In this document: piece by piece, positions 24,530-31,996 of the stretch | Position numbering within the stretch: position 1 is the first letter of the stretch | Layout: every line of letters starts with the position of its first letter | NCBI GenBank assembly: GCA_963820955.1 | Contig: CAWGCA010000027.1 | Span: 1-32,994 of the forward strand | DNA: 32,994 nucleotides | DNA from: CAWGCA01 sp963820955 | GTDB taxonomy: Bacteria > Pseudomonadota > Gammaproteobacteria > Chromatiales > Chromatiaceae | Direction of reading: 5' to 3' | Made by a program: the position numbers and the translations under genes | The notes under the pieces: model-generated | Told to the model about the DNA's origin: nothing | Database searches by the model: none | What the model saw: only the letters and a program-made list of their open reading frames with translations

Positions 24530-25630
24530 ATGAAGATCAAAACAGACCGGGATACCCTCTTGAAACCTCTCCAACAAATTGCGGGAGTGGTTGAAAGACG
24601 CCAAACTTTGCCCATCCTTGCGAATATTTTACTCAATGCGAGAGGTGATGAACTGGTAATCACCGCTACGGATTTAGAAATTGAAATGAAGACTAACGCC
24701 AGCGTTCATTTCGAAGGAGAATTGGATTTTACGCTGCCGGCTAGAAAATTAATTGATATCTGCAAGGCATTGCCAGAGAAAGCCGATATTCAAATTAGCA
24801 TAGAGGGAGAGAGGGCAGTTCTACGATCCGGTAAAAGCCGTTTTACATTGGGAATTCTTCCAGCCCAAGATTATCCAGCGATTGAACCCTCTGCCAGCAG
24901 CCAACACTTTTCTATTTCACAAAACCAGTTAAAGCATCTGATTGAAAAGACCAATTTCGCGATGGCTCAACAGGATGTTCGTTATTATCTGAACGGTATG
25001 CTGGTAGAGGTAAGAAAGGGATTAATTCGAGCTGTTGCGACTGATGGTCACAGGTTGGCATTGAGTGAGGTCGAATGCCACACGGAACAGCAGGTAGATT
25101 TTCAAGTAATCATACCTAGGAAGGCAGTTTTGGAACTAGGAAGATTACTTTCCGATGTAGAAAAAGATGTCTTGGTAGATATCAGCAGTAATCATATTCG
25201 CTTGAATCTTGGAGATACCATATTCACATCAAAATTGATCGACGGAAAGTTTCCAGATTATGAACGCGTCATACCTTCAGGCTTCGACAAGGAGGTTATC
25301 GCTGATAGAGATGAGTTGCGGCAGGCCCTACAAAGAACATCGATTTTATCCAATGAAAAATATCGGGGTATTAGGTTTCAATTTTCTCCAGGGCGATTAG
25401 AGCTTCTCGCACATAATCCGGAACAAGAGGAGGCTCAGGAAGAGATTGATATTCAGTATGATGGAGATGAACTCGTTATCGGATTTAACGTCGGATATCT
25501 TGTTGAAGTGTTGAATGTTGTCGAATCAGCGCAAGTTCATCTATCTTTGTTGGATCCGGACAGTAGCTGCCTCATTGAAGATAAAAATGCGCCAGGTAAT
25601 CGATACGTGATAATGCCAATGAGAATTTAG
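24530..25630 (+). CDS. dnaN: DNA polymerase III sliding clamp (beta subunit)
   Basis: Ring-shaped processivity factor that tethers polymerase III to DNA. The 366-residue protein is exactly the length of the E. coli clamp. It has the three-domain pattern with VVERRQTLPILANILL near the start, YYLNGMLVEV and RAVATDGHRLALSEVE in the middle, and YVIMPMRI at the C-terminus, the conserved tail by which partners and loader are bound. ATG at 24530 follows AGAGA. It is the first gene after the origin, in a dnaN-recF-gyrB series, and is visibly richer in A and T than mnmG or tgpA. Confidence 0.98.
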   Translation: MKIKTDRDTLLKPLQQIAGVVERRQTLPILANILLNARGDELVITATDLEIEMKTNASVHFEGELDFTLPARKLIDICKALPEKADIQISIEGERAVLRSGKSRFTLGILPAQDYPAIEPSASSQHFSISQNQLKHLIEKTNFAMAQQDVRYYLNGMLVEVRKGLIRAVATDGHRLALSEVECHTEQQVDFQVIIPRKAVLELGRLLSDVEKDVLVDISSNHIRLNLGDTIFTSKLIDGKFPDYERVIPSGFDKEVIADRDELRQALQRTSILSNEKYRGIRFQFSPGRLELLAHNPEQEEAQEEIDIQYDGDELVIGFNVGYLVEVLNVVESAQVHLSLLDPDSSCLIEDKNAPGNRYVIMPMRI

Positions 25631-25716
25631 TCATCAAAGGTTTGAGTAAGCGATATAACCACCCCCGAACAAGCAACACCATACCTATACCTATACATTG
25701 ACCCTCCGGTCTACTA

Positions 25717-26784
25717 ATGGCCCTTGATCTAATCAGGATTCGTAACCTGAGAAATATTTCTGAAGCGTCGTTAGAGCCGTCTGCCGGCATTAATATATTT
25801 GAAGGTCCCAACGGATCAGGTAAGACGTCCTTACTGGAAGCTATTTATCTTCTTGGCCGTGGTAGATCGTTTCGAGGAAACCGAATTGCTTCAGTCATTC
25901 AAAAGAATAAACAGACGTTGGAACTGTATTGCGAAGCGGAAAATAACAAAAAATCTGTAAAAATAGGTCTACGTAAAACCACAGTAGCTACAGATGTAAA
26001 AATCAATGGGGTACGGATCAATAAACTCTCTCTACTCGCGAGGGAGTTACCTCTACATCTTATTACTCCGAGATCTCATGAAATTATAGAGGGGAAAGCT
26101 GACTATCGTCGTCGGTTTCTGGAGTGGGGAGTGTTCCACGTGGAACCTCGCTATCAATATTACTCTGCACGATACCAGCGTGTTTTAGCTCAAAGAAATG
26201 CTGCTCTTAAAAGAGATGTTGCATCAGTAGATCACTGGAATATTGAACTCGCTCGGTCTGGAGATGAATTGAATCAGATGAGACTAGAGTATCTTCGGTC
26301 ACTCGAACCTATCTTAATCGATGAACTTCAGTACCTAATACCGAATATTTCTATTTCGTTATCCTGGAAACAAGGTTGGGATCAGAACACCGATTTGATT
26401 GATTCGTTAACGCGAAATCGTGAGAGAGACATACATAAAGGTTACACTTCGGGAGGTCCACATCGCGCCGATCTTGTCATTATGTCCTCTGGAGAACCAG
26501 CAAGCCGGATTTTGTCGAGGGGGCAGCAGAAGTTGATTGTAATTGGTTTGATATTGTCCCAATCGAAATTGTTAAAAAATATCACGGGTATGAATCCGAT
26601 CATTATGGTTGACGATCTTGAATCTGAACTTGACCAAACAAATAAAATTTCAATAGTGCAAAGGCTTATCGCACAAAATACACAGGTTATCATTACGAGA
26701 ACAGACAATAACCGTACGAGCAATTATCAAATGGATAAATTGTTCCACGTGGAACATGGGGCCGTATCGGAAGAGCGTGTATAA
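25717..26784 (+). CDS. recF: DNA replication and repair protein RecF
   Basis: SMC-like ATPase that helps load RecA at gapped DNA with RecO and RecR. The 355-residue protein has Walker A GPNGSGKTS at 30-38, the RecF block WGVFHVEPRYQ, an ABC-type signature region (ILSRGQQKLIVIGLILSQ) and Walker B-like IIMVDDLESELD. Length is normal (357 in E. coli). It starts 86 bases after dnaN and ends 27 bases before gyrB. Two parS palindromes lie inside it, both over codons for Phe-His-Val-Glu. Its codon choice is noticeably AT-rich. Confidence 0.97.
   Translation: MALDLIRIRNLRNISEASLEPSAGINIFEGPNGSGKTSLLEAIYLLGRGRSFRGNRIASVIQKNKQTLELYCEAENNKKSVKIGLRKTTVATDVKINGVRINKLSLLARELPLHLITPRSHEIIEGKADYRRRFLEWGVFHVEPRYQYYSARYQRVLAQRNAALKRDVASVDHWNIELARSGDELNQMRLEYLRSLEPILIDELQYLIPNISISLSWKQGWDQNTDLIDSLTRNRERDIHKGYTSGGPHRADLVIMSSGEPASRILSRGQQKLIVIGLILSQSKLLKNITGMNPIIMVDDLESELDQTNKISIVQRLIAQNTQVIITRTDNNRTSNYQMDKLFHVEHGAVSEERV
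26132..26147. other. parS-type ParB binding site 1 (within recF)
   Basis: TGTTCCACGTGGAACC is a near-perfect 16-bp palindrome matching the chromosomal parS consensus (TGTTnCACGTGnAACA, with the CC...GG variant known from Pseudomonas) at 15 of 16 positions. It covers the RecF codons for Phe-His-Val-Glu. ParB should bind here and spread to organise the origin region for segregation. Confidence 0.75.
26741..26756. other. parS-type ParB binding site 2 (within recF)
   Basis: TGTTCCACGTGGAACA is a perfect 16-bp palindrome and a full match to the parS variant with CC...GG. It lies 609 bases after site 1, again over Phe-His-Val-Glu codons, close to the RecF C-terminus. Two such palindromes about 2 kb from a likely oriC are unlikely by chance. 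Confidence 0.85.
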
Positions 26785-26811
26785 TAACCAGCACTATTTC
26801 AGGAGTGCTAT

Positions 26812-29205
26812 ATGAGTTATGACTCATCCAATATCAAAGTATTAAAAGGACTTGATGCAGTCCGAAAACGTCCAGGTATGTACATCGGTGATACCGATGA
26901 CGGAACAGGACTTCATCATATGGTTTTTGAGGTGGTCGATAACTCTATTGACGAAACCTTGGCTGGTTACTGTACGGAGATTAAAGTAACAGTTCATGAT
27001 GACCAATCTGTCACAATCTCAGATAATGGTAGAGGAATCCCTGTTGATATTCATCCTGAGGAAGGCCTATCTGCGGCAGAAGTCATTATGACTGTCCTCC
27101 ATGCAGGAGGTAAATTCGATGATAATTCCTACAAGGTTTCCGGTGGTCTACATGGTGTGGGAGTTTCTGTTGTAAATGCGCTGTCGGAATCTCTGAAACT
27201 GGTTATTTACCGCCAGAATAAGGTATATGCCCAAGAATATGTTCATGGTGAACCGCAGGCACCATTGACAATGGTAGGAGAAACTGACAAAACCGGTACT
27301 GAGATCACTTTCAAGGCCAGTCCTGAGACTTTTACAAATATTGAGTTTCACCATGATCTCCTCGCAAAGCGATTACGTGAACTCTCATTTCTCAACTCTG
27401 GTGTTCGTATAGTACTTCAGCACGAGGCAACGGGTCGCGAGGATGTTTTTGAATATCAGGGAGGTATTCGCGCGTTTGTCGAGCATCTAAACAGAAAAAA
27501 AACACCGCTGCATGGAACAGTGTTTCATATTGAAGTCGAAAGAAACGATGTGGTGGTAGAGTTGGCGATGCAGTGGAACGAATCCTATCAGGAGAACATT
27601 TTCTGTTTTACCAATAACATTCCTCAGCGAGATGGTGGAACACATTTGGCTGGTTTTCGTGCAGGTTTGACGCGGACGCTGAATCAATATATCGATCGTG
27701 AAGGTTTGGCCAAAAAACAGAAGGTCAATACTTCAGGTGATGACTCGAGAGAAGGGTTGACTGCAGTCCTTTCAGTTAAAGTTCCTGATCCAAAGTTCTC
27801 TTCACAGACCAAGGACAAGTTGGTCTCCTCAGAAATTAAAGGAATTGTCGAAGCTGTCCTGGCAGAAAAATTAGGAGAATTTCTACTTGAAAATCCAACA
27901 GAGGCTAAAATCATCGCCGGAAAGATGATTGAGGCTGCTCGAGCCCGGGAGGCGGCCCGGAAAGCACGAGAGATGACTCGTCGCAAGGGGGTCCTGGATA
28001 TTGCTGGTTTGCCTGGAAAACTGGCTGACTGTCAGGAAAAAGACCCGGCGCTCTCAGAACTGTATCTAGTAGAGGGAGACTCTGCAGGTGGCTCTGCCAA
28101 ACAGGGCCGCGACCGTAGGCATCAGGCAATCCTTCCACTAAAAGGTAAAATCCTTAATGTTGAGAAGGCCCGTTTTGATAAAATGCTTTCCTCCGCTGAG
28201 GTAGGTACCTTGATTACCGCCTTGGGTTGCGGTATCGGACGAGAGGAGTTTAATCCAGACAAACTGCGTTACCATCGAATTATTATTATGACTGATGCCG
28301 ATGTGGATGGCGCCCACATTAGAACCCTGTTGTTGACCTTTTTCTATCGACAGATGCCCGAGTTGATAGAGAGGGGGCATATTTATATTGCCCAGCCACC
28401 TTTATATAAGGTGAAAAAGGGTAAGCAAGAGCAATATTTAAAAGATGATCCTGACTTGAATCACTATTTGCTCCAGGCTGCGCTGGACAATGCGAAACTT
28501 CATGTTAGTCCAGAAGCGCCACCCTTGTCAGGTAATGCCTTGGAATCCCTGGCGACCCAATACAACGCTGTTATGTCTATTATAAAACGTCTATCCCGAC
28601 GATACGAAAAAAACGTATTGAAACGGTTGATCAACATGCCGGTACTGGATAGTGCGTTGATTGATGATAGAGCCCGCTTCGAAGCCTGGTTGGAAGAACT
28701 GGACGGAAGACTCAATGTGGATCAAGGAGTCTCTCGCCGTTATCAATCGGGGTACGACACCGGACTAGAGAGGATTCTGGTATCCCATTGGGTGCATGGC
28801 ATCAGCACGGAGCACAATTTCCCAATTGAATTTTTTTCCAGCAATGATTACCGGAAACTGACAGAGTTGGGTATCCAATTGGAGGGAATGCTCAGCGAAG
28901 GCGCTTTTGTACAGCGAGGAGAGAAGACCTGCGAGATCACGACTTTTGGTCAGGCACTGGAATGGCTGACAGATGAAGCGAAACGTGGTCAGCATATTCA
29001 GCGTTACAAGGGTTTAGGAGAGATGAATCCGGAGCAACTGTGGGAGACCACAATGAACCCAGAGTCTCGCCGTCTGCTTAGGGTTAGTATCGAGGATGCT
29101 GTTGGAGCAGATGAGATATTTACCACTTTGATGGGTGACCAAGTCGAACCACGGCGGGAGTTCATTGAAAACAACGCATTAGCGGTCGAAAATCTTGATG
29201 TTTAA
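26812..29205 (+). CDS. gyrB: DNA gyrase subunit B
   Basis: ATPase subunit of gyrase, which introduces negative supercoils. The 797-residue protein (804 in E. coli) has the GHKL ATPase domain with EVVDNSIDE, DNGRGIPVD and GGLHGVGVSVVNALS. A transducer domain follows, then a TOPRIM domain with YLVEGDSAGGSAKQGRDRR and MTDADVDGAHIRTLLLTFF, and the C-terminal QRYKGLGEMNPEQLWETTM. It includes the insert of about 165 residues found in gram-negative GyrB. AGGAG lies 5-8 bases before the ATG. It follows recF by 27 bases and precedes the AlaX gene by 12, so the four genes from dnaN probably share transcripts. Confidence 0.98.
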   Translation: MSYDSSNIKVLKGLDAVRKRPGMYIGDTDDGTGLHHMVFEVVDNSIDETLAGYCTEIKVTVHDDQSVTISDNGRGIPVDIHPEEGLSAAEVIMTVLHAGGKFDDNSYKVSGGLHGVGVSVVNALSESLKLVIYRQNKVYAQEYVHGEPQAPLTMVGETDKTGTEITFKASPETFTNIEFHHDLLAKRLRELSFLNSGVRIVLQHEATGREDVFEYQGGIRAFVEHLNRKKTPLHGTVFHIEVERNDVVVELAMQWNESYQENIFCFTNNIPQRDGGTHLAGFRAGLTRTLNQYIDREGLAKKQKVNTSGDDSREGLTAVLSVKVPDPKFSSQTKDKLVSSEIKGIVEAVLAEKLGEFLLENPTEAKIIAGKMIEAARAREAARKAREMTRRKGVLDIAGLPGKLADCQEKDPALSELYLVEGDSAGGSAKQGRDRRHQAILPLKGKILNVEKARFDKMLSSAEVGTLITALGCGIGREEFNPDKLRYHRIIIMTDADVDGAHIRTLLLTFFYRQMPELIERGHIYIAQPPLYKVKKGKQEQYLKDDPDLNHYLLQAALDNAKLHVSPEAPPLSGNALESLATQYNAVMSIIKRLSRRYEKNVLKRLINMPVLDSALIDDRARFEAWLEELDGRLNVDQGVSRRYQSGYDTGLERILVSHWVHGISTEHNFPIEFFSSNDYRKLTELGIQLEGMLSEGAFVQRGEKTCEITTFGQALEWLTDEAKRGQHIQRYKGLGEMNPEQLWETTMNPESRRLLRVSIEDAVGADEIFTTLMGDQVEPRREFIENNALAVENLDV

Positions 29206-29217
29206 GGAATTAAATTC

Positions 29218-29925
29218 GTGACCATCGAACTGTTTCGCGAAGATGGATATAGAAAGGAGTGTGATGCCAAGGTTCTTTCTGCTGATAACCGGGGTATCTG
29301 TGTCGATCAGACGGTCTTTTATCCCCTGGGTGGTGGACAACCAGGAGATACCGGCACGTTGATCCGGGAAAACGGTGAGACAATCGCTATCCTGGATACT
29401 CGAAAAGATCCAGATACTGGTGCGCATCTGCATATTCCCCAGACGGATGTTGGATTGCCAGAACCTGGCGAGCAGGTGCAGCTGCGTCTAAATTGGGAGC
29501 GGCGCCATCGCTTGATGCGAATGCACAGCTGTATGCATCTACTTTGTGCGGTGGTTCCCGCTGGTGTAACTGGAGGATCGGTTCGAGACGGCAGTGCGCG
29601 GCTCGATTTCGATCTACCGGAGCCACCGGACAAAGCAGAAATTGAGCGGGAGACAAATCGCTTGATTGCGGAGAATCATCCGATGACCCAGGAATGGATC
29701 ACAGATGACGCACTAGAGCGGCAGCCGGAACTAATTCGCACCATGTCGGTAAAACCGCCACTGGGGACAGGCAAAGTACGTCTGGTTCGTTTTCACGATG
29801 TAGACCTGCAACCTTGTGGCGGAACCCACGTGGCATCTAGTGGGGAGATAGGCCAGATTCGGGTCAAAAAAATCGAGAAAAAAGGTAAGAGAAATCGCCG
29901 AATCACAATTGTATTTGCAGAATAA
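29218..29925 (+). CDS. AlaX-type alanyl-tRNA editing protein
   Basis: A free-standing editing domain related to that of alanyl-tRNA synthetase, expected to hydrolyse mischarged Ser- or Gly-tRNA(Ala). The 235-residue protein carries both zinc-binding motifs: HSCMH (His103, His107) and CGGTH (Cys200, His204). It also has FYPLGGGQPGDTG near the N-terminus, a feature of the medium/long AlaX classes. No aminoacylation domain is present. The start is GTG at 29218 with AAGGA about 10 bases upstream. It lies 12 bases after gyrB on the same strand, an unusual partner for gyrase and probably carried by the same transcript. Confidence 0.92.
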   Translation: MTIELFREDGYRKECDAKVLSADNRGICVDQTVFYPLGGGQPGDTGTLIRENGETIAILDTRKDPDTGAHLHIPQTDVGLPEPGEQVQLRLNWERRHRLMRMHSCMHLLCAVVPAGVTGGSVRDGSARLDFDLPEPPDKAEIERETNRLIAENHPMTQEWITDDALERQPELIRTMSVKPPLGTGKVRLVRFHDVDLQPCGGTHVASSGEIGQIRVKKIEKKGKRNRRITIVFAE

Positions 29926-30351
29926 GTACTCCACGACTGTTAAGTTTTAAGCGTAGTAAGTACTTACTATAAATAAATACCAGCAAACTCGAATCTTTTC
30001 ACCAGTATTTGACCTAAATAGGCGATAGATAGATATCCTGATTGCAACAAAACTGAAGTCACAGGAGGGTGTAGCATATCGCGGGAGTGTGGGAGTGTAA
30101 GGGTATTGCATCATCCACTATTAATCTTGCTGTGATACTGTTCCTATACGCATGTAGATTTCAGCCAATCGGGACATGATTGAATATGCCTTGTGATTTT
30201 ATGGCAGTTGAGTCGTGGTTTTATTCTTCTGCAGGGGAGTCTCCACAGCAGATCATCCCTGCTTTATACAAGTTTTCAATACCCACCGAACTTTTTCATG
30301 GTAGCAACAACCGTTTGCCACTTCTCTCCGATACAGTGAGTGCTGAGTAGT
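29926..30351. other. Intergenic region before the GltD-like/NifJ genes
   Basis: About 425 bases with no gene I can support. It begins with the palindrome at 29954-29969 and should contain the promoter of the downstream pair. A G-rich patch (AGGAGGGTGTAG near 30062, GTGGGAGTGTAAGGG near 30088) is not followed by a convincing reading frame. Confidence 0.45.
29954..29969. promoter_or_regulatory. 16-bp perfect palindrome, possible operator
   Basis: TAGTAAGTACTTACTA reads the same on both strands. It lies 29 bases after the AlaX stop and about 380 bases before the GltD-like gene. The size and symmetry suit a dimeric repressor site, but there is no spacer for a terminator loop and the distance to the next gene is large. 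A looser version, CAAGTAAG-TG-CTTACTTG, occurs inside mnmE (19065-19082). Confidence 0.35.
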
Positions 30352-31989
30352 ATGACCGTCAAGGATATGACCTCGACCCCGGATCTGACCCGGTATGGGC
30401 GGGGTACCGGCGCTGAGCGCAGTCGCCGCCCTATCTATATCGATCTTCTTCCCCCCTGCAATAATGCTTGTCCAGCGGGGGAAGATATTCAGGCCTGGCT
30501 GGCGCTGGCCCAGGCGGGGCGTTATGAAGAGGCCTGGCAGAGTCTGATCGAGAACAATCCTTTGCCGTCTGTTCATGGACGGGTTTGTTACCATCCGTGT
30601 GAATCTTCCTGCAACCGGACCTACACCGATAGCTCCGTCAGCATCCATGCGATTGAGCGTTTTCTTGGCGATCTCGCCCTGAAAAAACGTTGGAAACCGG
30701 AATTCAAGCACCTCCCGGGCGGTGGTCGGATTCTGGTTATCGGGGCGGGGCCCAGCGGTCTCTCTGCGGCCTACCATTTAACCCGTCTTGGGCATCAAGT
30801 GGAGATCTACGAAGCGGGTCCGGTGGCCGGCGGAATGATCCATTTTGGAATCCCCGCCTACCGTATGCCCCGCGGCGAACTCGAAGCGGAGATTCAGCGT
30901 ATTCGGGATATCGGGGTAAAGATTTTACTCAATCACCGGGTTAAGGACGTACTGACGGAAAAGGAATACGGAAACTTTGATGCGGTGTTTGTCGCTGTTG
31001 GAGCCCACATAAGCAAAAAGATCGATATCCCAAGCCGTGATGCGGGAAAGATATTAGATGCGGTTCAGTTTCTACGCAGCGTGGAGGCAGGAGATAACCT
31101 GAAACTGGGGCGGCGCGTCGCCATCTACGGCGGTGGTAATACTGCGATGGACGCAGCGCGCACTGCCAAACGGTTGGGTGCAGAGGAGGCCGTCATCATC
31201 TATCGTCGGGATCGTGCCAGCATGCCGGCCCACGATTTCGAGGCGGAGGAGGCGATCGAAGAAGGTGTCAAGATAAACTGGTTGCGAACCATAAAAGAGA
31301 TAGATCAAAACACCTTTAAGGTAGAGGTGATGAAACTCGATGACAATGGGCGGCCCCAACCGACCGGACAATACGAAAACCTGGAGGCGGATACACTTAT
31401 TTTGGCGGTGGGGCAGGATACGGACACTCGTTTCCTGGAGAAGGTACCGGGTATCGAATTCAAACAGGACGGTACCGTAATAGTGGGCGAAAATATGATG
31501 ACTGGCCACCCGGGGATTTTTGCCGGGGGTGATATGGTACCGAGTGAACGCTCGGTGACCATTGCCGTTGGTCATGGCAAGAAGGCAGCCCGTTATATCG
31601 ACGGTTACCTTAGGGGGGTGCCCTACGAGCCAACCTTGAAGCATAGTCCGATCGGTTTCGAGAAACTCCATCTCTGGTACCGCACCTATGCACCCCAGGT
31701 GGAGCAGCCTGAATTGCCGCTGGAGCAGCGCCACCGCAGCTTCGAAGAGATCCTCCAGGGTATTAGCGAATCGGAAGCACTGTTCGAGGCCAAGCGCTGT
31801 CTCTCCTGTGGCAACTGTTTCGAGTGCGATGGCTGCTACGGCTCCTGTCCGGAAGGGGCAGTGATTAAACTTGGCCCTGGAAGGCGCTATCGGTTCAATT
31901 ACGATCGCTGTACCGGCTGTGCGGTCTGCTACGAACAGTGTCCCTGTCACGCAATCGAGATGATCCACGAGCCGGAAGGGACAGAGTAA
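30352..31989 (+). CDS. GltD-like NADPH-dependent flavoprotein fused to a ferredoxin domain
   Basis: A cytosolic electron-transfer protein related to the small subunit of glutamate synthase. The N-terminal iron-sulfur domain has CNNACPAG and CYHPCESSCNR. Next come an FAD site (GAGPSGLSAAYHL), an NADPH site (GGGNTAMDAARTAKRLGA) and the FAD end AGGDMV. The C-terminus adds two ferredoxin-type clusters, CLSCGNCFECDGCYGSCP and CTGCAVCYEQCPCHAIE. No large glutamate-synthase subunit is nearby; a 2-oxoacid:ferredoxin oxidoreductase gene follows after 7 bases. Inferred role: moving electrons between NADP(H) and the ferredoxin pool for that enzyme. Starts at 30340 (GTG), 30352 (ATG) and 30367 (ATG, after AAGG) are all possible; I took 30352. 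Confidence 0.88.
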   Translation: MTVKDMTSTPDLTRYGRGTGAERSRRPIYIDLLPPCNNACPAGEDIQAWLALAQAGRYEEAWQSLIENNPLPSVHGRVCYHPCESSCNRTYTDSSVSIHAIERFLGDLALKKRWKPEFKHLPGGGRILVIGAGPSGLSAAYHLTRLGHQVEIYEAGPVAGGMIHFGIPAYRMPRGELEAEIQRIRDIGVKILLNHRVKDVLTEKEYGNFDAVFVAVGAHISKKIDIPSRDAGKILDAVQFLRSVEAGDNLKLGRRVAIYGGGNTAMDAARTAKRLGAEEAVIIYRRDRASMPAHDFEAEEAIEEGVKINWLRTIKEIDQNTFKVEVMKLDDNGRPQPTGQYENLEADTLILAVGQDTDTRFLEKVPGIEFKQDGTVIVGENMMTGHPGIFAGGDMVPSERSVTIAVGHGKKAARYIDGYLRGVPYEPTLKHSPIGFEKLHLWYRTYAPQVEQPELPLEQRHRSFEEILQGISESEALFEAKRCLSCGNCFECDGCYGSCPEGAVIKLGPGRRYRFNYDRCTGCAVCYEQCPCHAIEMIHEPEGTE

Positions 31990-31996
31990 GACAATC

